Source: an uncultured Clostridia bacterium (lineage in GTDB: Bacteria; Bacillota; Clostridia; TANB77; CAG-508). Taken from it: DNA of 14,209 nucleotides. Shown piece after piece: positions 1 through 8,116 of this stretch (its first letter is position 1; the number at the start of each line of letters is the position of its first letter). The notes beneath the pieces are model-generated. The model made no database searches. It saw only the letters and a program-made list of their open reading frames with translations, and was not told the DNA's origin. The position numbers were made by a program, and so were the translations under genes. The DNA is taken from contig CAKPDW010000033.1 in assembly GCA_934149115.1 (NCBI GenBank), forward strand, positions 1 to 14,209. The letters are read 5' to 3'.

Positions 1-9
1 TCCGCTCCA
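1..9 (+). tRNA. 3' end of a tRNA, probably tRNA-Gly (partial)
   Basis: The window opens with TCCGC, a discriminator T and CCA, which is the 3' acceptor strand and encoded CCA tail of a tRNA cut by the window edge. From memory, tRNA-Gly(GCC) of Bacillota commonly ends in this way and often lies near tRNA-Cys. The anticodon is outside the window, so the amino acid is inferred. Confidence 0.55.
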
Positions 10-19
10 TTATATGCTT

Positions 20-41
20 ATATTCGGCGCTATAGCCAAGT
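20..41 (+). repeat. Stray copy of the tRNA-Cys 5' end (direct repeat, copy 1)
   Basis: These 22 bases are identical to 138-159, which span six bases upstream of tRNA-Cys plus its first 16 bases (acceptor 5' strand and start of the D arm). After position 41 the sequence diverges completely, so this copy cannot fold into a tRNA. The repeat brackets 96 bases of unrelated DNA, giving a 118-bp repeat period. It is either a tandem duplication that later lost most of its first tRNA copy, or the scar of an insertion that rebuilt the tRNA. Confidence 0.8.
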
Positions 42-143
42 TGCTGAGGTTGTTAGAGCTTTGCTCGTTACAACATCAGTATGCAGCGAGCGTAGCGAGT
101 CGTAGGTAAGTAAAGCTATTCATGAGTACAAATTTAAATATTC

Positions 144-217
144 GGCGCTATAGCCAAGTGGTAAGGCACGAGTCTGCAAAACTCTGATCCCCGGTTCAAA
201 TCCGGGTGGCGCCTCCA
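144..217 (+). tRNA. tRNA-Cys (anticodon GCA)
   Basis: This is a complete 74-nt cloverleaf with encoded CCA. The acceptor arm GGCGCTA pairs with TGGCGCC through one G-U pair. The D loop contains AGTGGTAA, the anticodon loop CTGCAAA carries GCA at 176-178, and the T loop is GTTCAAATC. The discriminator base is U, the known identity base for cysteine tRNA. It decodes UGC and UGU. It lies just downstream of a partial duplicate of its own 5' end and is followed by a terminator at 222-265. Confidence 0.97.
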
Positions 218-221
218 ATAA

Positions 222-265
222 AAAAATCGATAAAATGCTGATATATCAACGTTTTATCGATTTTT
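222..265. terminator. Terminator after tRNA-Cys, symmetric dyad
   Basis: Arms at 222-235 and 252-265 are perfectly complementary over 14 bp (AAAAATCGATAAAA and its reverse complement). The spacer contains a second palindrome, TGATATATCA, at 239-248. The T-rich right arm ends tRNA transcription; on the other strand the same dyad lies just beyond the rhuM remnant stop at 274, so it can work both ways. Confidence 0.75.
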
Positions 266-273
266 ATATATTC

Positions 274-1099
274 TTATATATTTTTATTTATTTTTTTACA
301 CTCATCAATAATTTTATCAAAATCAGAAATATACTTTTTATCTTGCTCAATCCTAAATTTTTCAAATTCAATTTCTGCGAATTGCTTTGCTTGTTCAGAG
401 GAAATACTTCCCTTATTTTGCAAAATTTCATATCTATTTGTTTTTAACATCGTATCTAATTCTTCTACCCAATCTTTCATTTTCATAGGTATTTGTCTTT
501 TGGCTCTGTTTTCTGCAATATCCAAATACATATTTACTATATCCTGTAGGAACTCTAATTCTTTAGAAGTAAGATAATTTTTTGCAATAGATACATCACT
601 TTTTAGAATTTTGCCATTAGGAGAATGTTTCCAAGAAGTTAATCCCATATGTTCTTTTTGACTACTAGCTCTATGATAAATAATTTCAGCAGCAGTTTCA
701 TTTGTTATTGCATAATGAAATTTATTCTGGATTGTAGAATAAAAATCATTTGCAATTTCAGAATTTTTGTTATAATCAATACTACATTCTGCAAAAATAT
801 CAGTTACTTTTTGATAAAATCTTCTTTCACTTGTTCTAATTTCTTTGATGATTTCTAATAATTCATCAAAGTAATCTTTACCAAATTTATTTGGATTCTT
901 TAATTTTTCTTTATTTATACTATATCCCTTTATAATATATGATTTTAAAACTTCTGTTGCCCATTGTCTAAATTTTGTTGCTTTTTTTGAATTTGTCCTA
1001 TATCCGAACAGCGATTATCATATCTAAATTGTAATAATCAATATTTCTATTAACTTTACAATTTCCTTCAATTTGAACTGTTGGGAATTTCCCAACAGT
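274..1099 (-). pseudogene. rhuM: RhuM-family (Virulence_RhuM) pseudogene, truncated and frameshifted
   Basis: The intact C-terminal part is readable from 1014 down to 274 in one frame. It has the family landmarks GYRTNSKKATKFRQWATEVL, then DYFDELLEIIKEIRTSERRFYQKVTDI, MGLTSWKHSPNGKILKSDV and QIPMKMKDWVEELD, ending KKYISDFDK. The methionine at 646-648 is internal, not a real start. The preceding family segment, IDYYNLDMIIAV, lies in another frame at 1007-1042. Removing the single base at 1006 joins the two segments as AV-GYR, so one inserted base breaks the gene. Homology stops near 1090 (KFPTVQIEGN); roughly 80 N-terminal residues expected for this family of about 330 residues are missing, and a stop lies at 1100-1102. 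RhuM proteins are common on genomic islands and phage-like elements, and their biochemical role is unclear. Recognition is by motif; I could not run a search. Confidence 0.85.
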
Positions 1100-1105
1100 T
1101 CAAAT
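1071..1105. repeat. Perfect 16-bp palindrome with 3-nt loop
   Basis: The arm 1071-1086 and its exact reverse complement 1090-1105 are separated by ATT. The left arm encodes real RhuM sequence (TVQI region), while the right arm has no RhuM meaning. The gene's homology ends at the loop, so the right arm looks like an inverted copy made when the N-terminal part was lost. Neither side has a following T-run, so a terminator role is unlikely. Confidence 0.85.
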
Positions 1106-1128
1106 ATAATATTTAGTGTAGTATATCT

Positions 1129-1163
1129 GAAAACGACTAGGAATGTAAAACCCAGTCGTTTTC
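1129..1163 (-). terminator. Probable terminator of the addB transcript
   Basis: GAAAACGACT (1129-1138) pairs with AGTCGTTTTC (1154-1163), about 20 bases past the addB stop. Read on the minus strand, the stem ends in TTTTC with only weak T-richness after it. It is the only strong hairpin between addB and the rhuM remnant. Confidence 0.55.
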
Positions 1164-1182
1164 TCAATTAATCATCAAATTC

Positions 1183-4100
1183 TTACTCTCTATTCATTAT
1201 ATCTTCCATAACACTTTCCTTAGACATATTTTTTATATATCTATATTCATTATCCTTCAATTTTGGATCAAAATTACAAATAGACTTATACTCACAAAAT
1301 TCACAAGGATTCTTTTTATTAGATAAATAAAAAGGCTTAATATCAACCACTCCAGCAAAAATTTCATTAGAAATTTCTGAAATAATATGCTTAGTGTACT
1401 TTTGTAATCTATCAAACTTTTCCCTATCCAAAACACTAGACTTGGAACTACTTATATTTCCATCCTTACCCAAATAAACAGGAATAGACTCAGAATAACT
1501 AGAAGGCTCCAATTTATAATCCATCAATTTAACAATATCAACATCTGAAACAACAAGCCCCTTCATTTTAAACTTCTTATTCAACTGTTTTTTTATCTCA
1601 TCATCACTCAAATTTTTATCAGCCTTAACAATCGTATCAATCAAATTAAAATACAAAACTCCAGCAGACTCAAAATTCTTTTGTTCAGCAACCTCATCCA
1701 AATAAGTAAGTAGCTGAATTTGAATACCAGAAACAACCTGATTCAAATCCAAATCCTTCACAGAAGATTTATAATCAATAATTCTAACATAAGTATTATC
1801 ATCAGTCTTGGCAACATCAATCCTATCAATCTTACCAGTAACAACAACCTGCTTACCACCATCCAACTCAATTTTTAATGGTTTAAAATCAGACTTTTCA
1901 TTGAACTCTACCTCATGTCCATAAATCTCAAACTTACTATTTCTAAGCTGTTCAATAATATAATCTATAGATTCATATACAACCTTCTTCAATCGCTTTG
2001 TCAACACTATAAATTTAGGAGAACTTGTAAAAATATAATTTTTACTCATACCAAGTTTCTGACTAATAATCTCATCAATAATCTTATAAAGTTCCTCCTC
2101 AGAAATTGTCTTTACATCAAACTCCTTATCCTCAATCTTAGAAAAAACTTCATCAATTACCTCATGCATAAAATTACCAGTATCCAAAGCCCTAATCTTA
2201 AACTCATCTTCCTCCTTAAGCTTCAAACCGTATTTCAAATGGAAAGAAAACGGACAACGTCTATACTGTTCCAGCCTAGAAACACTAGTTCTCAAGCTAT
2301 CTCCATACATTCTCTTTATATTCTCATCAGAAATCTTTTCAGGAACATTTGAAAAATTAGCTCCACAGAAAATCTTTTCTATTCTCTCACTATAATTTTT
2401 CTTATACCAAGAAATTATATTTTTCCACTTCTCATCAATCTCCCTATCATCAAGAAAATCCTTATATTTCTCAACAACATAATCCAAAGTAGCCTCAGTA
2501 GTAGTGATTTCATAATTTTTCTCAATAACATCACTATCTTCAGACAAATTAGGAAAAATCTTTTTAATCTGAGTAACCAAAATAGAATTTCTCAAAGCTT
2601 CACCCTCATTGCTAGCCATAGCATAAGACAAAAACAATTTATCCTCAGGAGTAGACAAAACCTTATAAATATTAAACTGATTCTCATACAGCAACTCCAC
2701 AGAATTCTTAGCTAGTTCAAGATTATTCTCCTTCAAAACATCTCTATCATCATCATTTAAAAAGCCCTCATCCTTAACAATTCTAGGAATAACACCATCA
2801 TTCAATCCAACTAAAAATAAAACTTTAATCTCCCTAGATCTAGAACGATCAACATCACCAAAAAGGACCTGGTCAAAAGATGAAGGAATTTTACCAAATT
2901 CTGATTTTGAAATTCCAATCTGTAATACCTTATTAAATCTATCAAAAGACATCTGTTCATCTTCAAATATTAAAACCATTTCATCCAAAACATCAAAAAA
3001 TATTTTCACACCATTTCGATATTCCTCAGCAACATCAATCTTTTCCTCGTCTTCAAAAGTCTGCGCTTTATCCAAAATGATTTGCACAACATTATTTTCT
3101 TCAATAAATTTATATAAATTACTACAAATATCCTTAACAGCCTTACTTTCCTGTAAACACTTTCTAAACTTCAAAACAGGATTAACAATACTTATACGAA
3201 CCTGATTAACCCTATCCTGAACATCATTTTTTTCTTCATATAAGAAATCATCTTTGTACCACTTGTTTCCTCTAATGCCCCATTTATTCACATAATTTTC
3301 AAGTAAAAATATATCATCCTCTGATATATTCAAAACACCAGATTTTATATATGAAAACATAGCTTCATACGAAAAATTAGTAGAAAAAATATTAAAAAGA
3401 GAAACAATATATTTCATCAAAATATTATTATTAACATCCTTTTTTTCATCAACGAACACAGGAATATTATATTTATGGAAAACAGTTTTAACATCAGCAG
3501 AATATGTATCAATGTTAGCACAAACCATCGCAATATCCCTAAATCTATAATTATTATTCTTTACCAATTTTAAAATACTTTGAGCAACGTTTTCTACCTC
3601 TGACAAAGGATTCTGAGCAATAAATAAAGAAATATCCTTAGTACCTTTATCCCAAACAACCTGATTAGGAGAATAAATAGATTTTTCCAAATTCAATAAT
3701 TCATCACTATTAAATTTCTTAGAACTACCCAAATCAATCTTATCAATAAAACAACCCGTTCGTTTAGCAATTTCCAACAATTTTTCAGCACAAATCTGAT
3801 TAAAATAAAAAATGCTATCATCAAGGCTCTCAACCTTTTCCAAAGAATCAGTACAAATTGTAACAGTAATCTCTTTAGCTAAAGTACACAATTTCTCAAT
3901 AATCTGATATTCATTTGGAGTAAAACCAGCAAACTCATCAATATAAATAACTGCATTATTAAAAAAATCCACCAACTCAATATTCTGAGCTAATAAATCT
4001 AACTTGTCCGCCTCATCAATATAATTACCTTCCAACCTATCCTGATATTTTTTTAATAAATTATAAGTATCAGTAAGTTTCAATTGCAAATACTTATTAT

Positions 4101-4524
4101 CAATTTTTTCAATAGTATCCTCAATCATTTGATACTTAATATTATGCTTTTTCAGTTCAGTAATCATTCTCAAGGCAAGCTCTAAATTCTTATCAGAACT
4201 ACGTAAAAAATTCAAACTATTTTTAAGAGAATCAATAGCATCATACACAATCATAGACTTACCAATCTTTGATAAGTGAACAGTAACATTTCCCAAAACC
4301 TCTTGAATAACCCTATCAGCCATTCTGCTCAAAGTCAAAACCTCAGCATTAATACTACTATTATCATCAATAGTCTCCAACAAATGTTTCTCTGCAGAAA
4401 AAGAAAATTGTTCTGGTACAATAATAAAAATCTTACTTTCTTCTTTAATTTTTCTTTTTATCTCATTAAAAATATATGTAGTCTTTCCAGCACCACTTCT
4501 ACCATACACAATTTTAAATTCCAT
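1183..4524 (-). CDS. addB: ATP-dependent helicase/nuclease subunit B (AddB)
   Basis: AddB is one half of the AddAB helicase-nuclease that resects DNA double-strand ends for recombination in Gram-positive bacteria. The protein is 1113 aa from the chosen start, near the family's usual size. The Walker A motif GRSGAGKT is at 8-15. The C-terminal nuclease shows GKIDRID (D900, D903) and DYK (917-919). Four cysteines, C757 and C1074/C1077/C1083 (CEFCEYKSIC), match the known AddB iron-sulfur cluster ligands. An ATG four codons earlier (4536) is open, but MEFKIVYGR fits the family N-terminus. The ATG at 4524 also has GGATGGTG upstream and lies one base after the udg stop, implying translational coupling. 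No addA follows; the downstream DNA is a terminator and the rhuM remnant. Confidence 0.96.
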   Translation of the reverse strand: MEFKIVYGRSGAGKTTYIFNEIKRKIKEESKIFIIVPEQFSFSAEKHLLETIDDNSSINAEVLTLSRMADRVIQEVLGNVTVHLSKIGKSMIVYDAIDSLKNSLNFLRSSDKNLELALRMITELKKHNIKYQMIEDTIEKIDNKYLQLKLTDTYNLLKKYQDRLEGNYIDEADKLDLLAQNIELVDFFNNAVIYIDEFAGFTPNEYQIIEKLCTLAKEITVTICTDSLEKVESLDDSIFYFNQICAEKLLEIAKRTGCFIDKIDLGSSKKFNSDELLNLEKSIYSPNQVVWDKGTKDISLFIAQNPLSEVENVAQSILKLVKNNNYRFRDIAMVCANIDTYSADVKTVFHKYNIPVFVDEKKDVNNNILMKYIVSLFNIFSTNFSYEAMFSYIKSGVLNISEDDIFLLENYVNKWGIRGNKWYKDDFLYEEKNDVQDRVNQVRISIVNPVLKFRKCLQESKAVKDICSNLYKFIEENNVVQIILDKAQTFEDEEKIDVAEEYRNGVKIFFDVLDEMVLIFEDEQMSFDRFNKVLQIGISKSEFGKIPSSFDQVLFGDVDRSRSREIKVLFLVGLNDGVIPRIVKDEGFLNDDDRDVLKENNLELAKNSVELLYENQFNIYKVLSTPEDKLFLSYAMASNEGEALRNSILVTQIKKIFPNLSEDSDVIEKNYEITTTEATLDYVVEKYKDFLDDREIDEKWKNIISWYKKNYSERIEKIFCGANFSNVPEKISDENIKRMYGDSLRTSVSRLEQYRRCPFSFHLKYGLKLKEEDEFKIRALDTGNFMHEVIDEVFSKIEDKEFDVKTISEEELYKIIDEIISQKLGMSKNYIFTSSPKFIVLTKRLKKVVYESIDYIIEQLRNSKFEIYGHEVEFNEKSDFKPLKIELDGGKQVVVTGKIDRIDVAKTDDNTYVRIIDYKSSVKDLDLNQVVSGIQIQLLTYLDEVAEQKNFESAGVLYFNLIDTIVKADKNLSDDEIKKQLNKKFKMKGLVVSDVDIVKLMDYKLEPSSYSESIPVYLGKDGNISSSKSSVLDREKFDRLQKYTKHIISEISNEIFAGVVDIKPFYLSNKKNPCEFCEYKSICNFDPKLKDNEYRYIKNMSKESVMEDIMNRE

Positions 4525-4525
4525 A

Positions 4526-5080
4526 TTAAACACCATCCAAAGCTCTTTTTACTTCTTTTAAATCCTTCCAAAAACTAATTTTTTTCGTCTCATCCCTAAG
4601 CAAAGCAGCAGGATGAAAAGTAGGCATATATCTAATTCCTTTTTTCTCTATCCACTTTCCCCTAGAGGCTGTAATCGAATACTCCTTACCCAAAATAGTT
4701 TTCAAAGCAACATTTCCAAGCAACACAACAATCTTAGGTTTAACAAGCATAACCTGATTTCTCAAATAATTCAAACAAGCAGTAATCTCATCCTGCTCAG
4801 GATTTCTATTCATAGGAGGTCTACATTTAACAATATTAGCAATATACACATCATCTCTTTCAATACCAATTCCATGAAAAGCCTGATTCATCAACTTTCC
4901 AGCCTTACCAACAAAAGGGATTCCCTGAATATCCTCGTCAGCACCAGGTCCTTCACCAATAAACATCAAATCAGCTGATTTATTACCAGTACCAAAAACA
5001 ATATTAGTTCTATTATTGCACAATTTACATTTACTACAATCTTTTATTTCATTTTCTAATTCTTCAAAACTATCAAACAT
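4526..5080 (-). CDS. udg: Family-4 uracil-DNA glycosylase (4Fe-4S)
   Basis: This enzyme removes uracil, arising from cytosine deamination or dUTP incorporation, as the first step of base excision repair in the cytoplasm. The 184-aa length is typical for family 4. Motif A is GEGPGADED (42-50) followed by GIPFVGKAG; the motif C region is HPAALLR (156-162). Cysteines C15 and C18 (CSKC), C86 (KCRPP) and C102 have the CX2C...CX15C spacing of the family's iron-sulfur cluster; C21 is extra. The start is supported by GTGAGGAT a few bases upstream. It lies 26 bases after pgeF and its stop abuts addB, so the three genes probably form one operon. Confidence 0.95.
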   Translation of the reverse strand: MFDSFEELENEIKDCSKCKLCNNRTNIVFGTGNKSADLMFIGEGPGADEDIQGIPFVGKAGKLMNQAFHGIGIERDDVYIANIVKCRPPMNRNPEQDEITACLNYLRNQVMLVKPKIVVLLGNVALKTILGKEYSITASRGKWIEKKGIRYMPTFHPAALLRDETKKISFWKDLKEVKRALDGV

Positions 5081-5106
5081 ACTATCCTCACTAAACTTTA
5101 ACTAAC

Positions 5107-5916
5107 CTATCTATCAGAAGGTAAGGCAATAATTGCAGTAGACAATTTATACGACTTTCCCTCATTTCTATATGAATGTACCATATCACTATTACACAAA
5201 CTACAAATTCCAGAATCGTAAATATTTCTCTGTAAAATTCCTTTTTTTCTCAACAAACAATTATTAATACCCACAGTATCAATAAAAAATTTTCCCTCAT
5301 TATAACCATTTAAAATAAATTGGTTAATATTATCCAAAAAAGAAAACTTATCCCAAAACATATCCTTAACATCAGCACTAACCTCAAAGCAACACTTACG
5401 AATACTAGGGCAAATGCACACAATAATATCCTCTGGATTAGATTGATATTTCTCAATCATAATATCAATTGCATTCTCTATAATACGTTGATATGAACCC
5501 TTCCAACCAGAATGTACATTACCAATTATATTTTTCTTTTTGTCATACAACAAATACAAAATGCAGTCCGCATTAGTCGTTGCTAAAACAACATCAGACG
5601 AATCAGTAATCAACCCATCTACATCTTTTAAAATAAAAGATTCATACACCTTATCAACGCATTTTACAACATTAGTATGCTTCTGCATAGGTCTTACAAC
5701 ATTTTTATAATCAAGACCAACACAATCACAAAGAGCCTGATAAGACGCAACCTCAGCAGACTTATCAAGAGCACCACCAAAATATTTTAAATTAAGCTTA
5801 TCTGACTTCAAAGCATACGCATGCTTCACACCCAAATTAAGTAAAACCTTAAACTGTAAAAAACTCATTCCATTTTTATTTGTTTGAACAACAATACTAT
5901 TACTTAAATCTCTCAT
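5107..5916 (-). CDS. pgeF: PgeF/YlmD-type polyphenol oxidase-family protein (peptidoglycan editing factor)
   Basis: This 269-aa protein belongs to the YfiH/YlmD (DUF152, LACC1-like) family. The hallmark active-site residues are present: H80 in QKHTN, C118 in NADC, and H135 in HSGWKG, with a CPSIRKCCFEV segment near 169-179. Family members have been linked to purine nucleoside chemistry and, in Escherichia coli, to keeping wrong amino acids out of peptidoglycan precursors; which applies here is not shown by the sequence. GGAAGG precedes the ATG. It heads the close-packed pgeF-udg-addB group, 63 bases downstream of comEA on the same strand, with a weak possible promoter in that gap (TTGTAT at 5964-5969, TAATAT at 5941-5946). 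Confidence 0.93.
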   Translation of the reverse strand: MRDLSNSIVVQTNKNGMSFLQFKVLLNLGVKHAYALKSDKLNLKYFGGALDKSAEVASYQALCDCVGLDYKNVVRPMQKHTNVVKCVDKVYESFILKDVDGLITDSSDVVLATTNADCILYLLYDKKKNIIGNVHSGWKGSYQRIIENAIDIMIEKYQSNPEDIIVCICPSIRKCCFEVSADVKDMFWDKFSFLDNINQFILNGYNEGKFFIDTVGINNCLLRKKGILQRNIYDSGICSLCNSDMVHSYRNEGKSYKLSTAIIALPSDR

Positions 5917-5979
5917 ACAAATTACCTTCCATTAATAATAATATTATCATTATTATAAAAATAATACAAGAACAGCACA

Positions 5980-6582
5980 CTATTTTACCTTAATATTTTC
6001 TTTAATATTTTCAAACTTATTTTCTCCAATTCCAGGCACATTTTTTATATCTTCAACAGCCTTAAACTTTCCATTCTCCTCCCTATATTGCACAATACTA
6101 CTAGCCAAAGCCTGACCAATTCCCTTAAGCTGTTGCAACTCACTTTCACTCGCCTTATTAATATTAACAACACTCTCTTTTTCCTCAGAATCCACAACCC
6201 CATCATTATCAGTTATACTCGATTCATCACTAGGTTCATTAATATTTGGAATATAAATCTTTTGACCATCCTCCAAAGTATATGCCAAATTCACATTTTT
6301 CAAATTAGCCTGTGCAGTCTGGCCACCAGCTTTTTCAATCGCATCAACAATCCTACTACCCTCGTCCAATTCTATAACACCCTGATTTTTCACCTCTCCA
6401 GTCACATAAACTTTTATTTTTTCATCACTCTTATCATCACTTTCTTCCACAATATTTGTAATTTTAATTTCATCAACATTATCTTTCTGATAATTATTGT
6501 CAATTATTTTTATAATCAAAATGCCAATAATAATTATAATTACAACTGGCAAAATAAATTTTTTTCGATTTTCTTTATTCAT
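5980..6582 (-). CDS. comEA: ComEA-family competence DNA-binding protein
   Basis: ComEA is the membrane-anchored receptor that binds double-stranded DNA outside the cell during natural transformation. The 200-aa protein has an N-terminal membrane anchor (about 9-27), an SLBB-like domain (about 55-115, with VYVTGEVKNQGV and DGQKIYIP), an acidic serine-rich linker (about 116-137), and a C-terminal helix-hairpin-helix DNA-binding domain (NINKASESELQQLKGIG and VEDIKNVPGIG). Length and order match Gram-positive ComEA. AAAGGA lies before the ATG. The usual partner comEC is not in the window. It is transcribed divergently from the carboxypeptidase gene and runs toward pgeF. Confidence 0.94.
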   Translation of the reverse strand: MNKENRKKFILPVVIIIIIGILIIKIIDNNYQKDNVDEIKITNIVEESDDKSDEKIKVYVTGEVKNQGVIELDEGSRIVDAIEKAGGQTAQANLKNVNLAYTLEDGQKIYIPNINEPSDESSITDNDGVVDSEEKESVVNINKASESELQQLKGIGQALASSIVQYREENGKFKAVEDIKNVPGIGENKFENIKENIKVK

Positions 6583-6607
6583 TCTTATAATTCCTTTCTA
6601 AATAATA

Positions 6608-6644
6608 TTGTTTTTTGTCGAAAAATGAGGTATATTAATATAAA
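6608..6644 (+). promoter_or_regulatory. Possible promoter of the D,D-carboxypeptidase gene
   Basis: TTGTTT at 6608-6613 and TATATT at 6631-6636 are 17 bases apart. An overlapping alternative is TTGTCG (6615-6620) with TATAAA (6639-6644), spacing 18. Both lie in the 82-bp divergent gap before comEA and just before AAGGAGA (6652-6658). AT-richness makes chance matches likely. Confidence 0.35.
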
Positions 6645-6664
6645 TTAATATAAGGAGAAAATTT

Positions 6665-7984
6665 ATGAACAAGTTAAAAAGAGTATTCTCTTTTTTCATT
6701 TTTGTAATAATTTTAAGTAATATTTTCTCATTTGCTTCTGCAGTCACACTATCAGATAAAACAACAGAACTAGAAAAAGACCTATCCTCAGAAGCAGTCT
6801 TAATTATGGAATCTACTACAGGAAAAATTATTTACGAAAAAAATGGATATGAGAAAAAATACCCAGCAAGTACCACAAAAATACTAACAGCAATCCTTGC
6901 AATTGAGCACTGCAATCTAGATGAAACAGCAACAGCAAGCGAATTTGCAATCAATTCAATACCAAGTGGTTACTCAACAGCAAACATACAAATTGGTGAA
7001 ACTCTTTCAATAAAAGACTTACTATACGCCTTAATGCTACAATCTGCAAACGAAAGCGCAGTCATATTAGCAGAACACGTTTCAGGCTCACAAGAAGCCT
7101 TTGCTGATTTAATGAATAAAAAAGCTAAAGAAATAGGTTGTGAAAACTCACACTTTGTTAATCCAAACGGAATACACAACAATGACCACTACACAACAGC
7201 ACATGATTTAGCACTAATATCAAACTACGCAATGAAAAATTCAACATTTAGAGACATTGTAAAAACAACATCATTTACATTACCAGCAACATCAGCATAT
7301 CCATCAGCAACAAGAACATATATAAATACAAACAATTTGCTTATCTATGACAATCGTAACAGATCAGATAATTACTATTATGAATATGCAACAGGAATAA
7401 AAACAGGATATACAACAGAAGCCAAAAACTGTCTCGTATCATCAGCAACAAAAAACGGAATGAACTTCATAACAGTAGTCCTAGGCTCATCAATAACATA
7501 TGGAAACACTGGAACAATCAGCCATAGATACGTAGATACCATAAACGCATTCAATTACGCATTTGATAATTTTTCATTTAGAAAATTAAAATCATCTGGA
7601 AATACAATAAAAACAATAACAATAGACAATGCAAAAAAAGACGAACAAAACCTAGATTTACTTATCGCAGATGATGTATCAGTTCTTGCAAGCATAGACA
7701 ATAAAAATACAAATATTGAACCAGAAATAAAATTAAATGATAACCTATCAGCACCAATCACAAAAGGTGACGTTGTAGGAACAATTTCTTATAAAGTTGA
7801 AGGATTATGCTATACAACAGATTTACTAGCAGGCAACGACGTAGAACCAGCAAAAACAAATAAAATATTTTTATATGCATGTCTAATAATAGCAATATTC
7901 ATACTAATAATCCTATCAATTAGATATTACAATTTAAGAAAAAGAACCTTCAGTAACAGAACAAAATATATTTCAAAAAATTAA
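6665..7984 (+). CDS. D-alanyl-D-alanine carboxypeptidase (low-molecular-mass PBP, DacF/DacA-like)
   Basis: This secreted serine peptidase trims the terminal D-Ala from peptidoglycan stem peptides and so limits cross-linking. The signal peptide covers residues 1-26 (SFASA then V). The three active-site motifs are complete: STTK at 69-72, SAN at 127-129, and KTG at 246-248 within TGIKTGYT. A C-terminal domain follows (about 300-395), then a hydrophobic helix (about 401-419) and a basic tail (RKRTFSNRTK), so it is probably held in the membrane at its C-terminus. The length of 439 aa is usual. AAGGAGA precedes the ATG. It stands alone on the plus strand and ends before two hairpins. Confidence 0.95.
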   Translation: MNKLKRVFSFFIFVIILSNIFSFASAVTLSDKTTELEKDLSSEAVLIMESTTGKIIYEKNGYEKKYPASTTKILTAILAIEHCNLDETATASEFAINSIPSGYSTANIQIGETLSIKDLLYALMLQSANESAVILAEHVSGSQEAFADLMNKKAKEIGCENSHFVNPNGIHNNDHYTTAHDLALISNYAMKNSTFRDIVKTTSFTLPATSAYPSATRTYINTNNLLIYDNRNRSDNYYYEYATGIKTGYTTEAKNCLVSSATKNGMNFITVVLGSSITYGNTGTISHRYVDTINAFNYAFDNFSFRKLKSSGNTIKTITIDNAKKDEQNLDLLIADDVSVLASIDNKNTNIEPEIKLNDNLSAPITKGDVVGTISYKVEGLCYTTDLLAGNDVEPAKTNKIFLYACLIIAIFILIILSIRYYNLRKRTFSNRTKYISKN

Positions 7985-8039
7985 ACACATATCATAGAGT
8001 AAAGAAATTCAATCTTTATTCTATTTTTTTTCAGCAATC

Positions 8040-8076
8040 TATCTTATAGAAAATTCTCCGAAATTTCTATAAGATA
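8040..8076 (+). terminator. First hairpin after the carboxypeptidase gene
   Basis: TATCTTATAGAAA (8040-8052) pairs perfectly over 13 bp with TTTCTATAAGATA (8064-8076). It precedes the stronger terminator at 8076-8116 and probably works with it. Confidence 0.5.
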
Positions 8077-8116
8077 AAAAAATGAGAGCAATCAAATAAA
8101 TTGCCCTCATTTTTTT
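8076..8116. terminator. Bidirectional terminator between convergent genes
   Basis: AAAAAAATGAGAGCAAT (8076-8092) pairs with ATTGCCCTCATTTTTTT (8100-8116) with one mismatch and a 7-nt loop. A T-run follows the stem on either strand, so it can end both the carboxypeptidase transcript and the LCP operon, whose stop codon at 8115-8117 lies inside the arm. Confidence 0.85.

Noticed and set aside
235..447. Plus-strand frame after tRNA-Cys
   Set aside because: It begins inside the terminator and runs antisense to the rhuM remnant; it is rich in F, I and L with no ribosome site.
1915..2352. Long plus-strand open frame inside addB
   Set aside because: It lies antisense to a well-supported addB frame and has asparagine/isoleucine/leucine-rich, low-complexity composition. 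The same holds for the plus-strand frames at 4276-4578, 4613-4978, 6088-6648, 9311-9610, 9957-10175 and 11048-11296.
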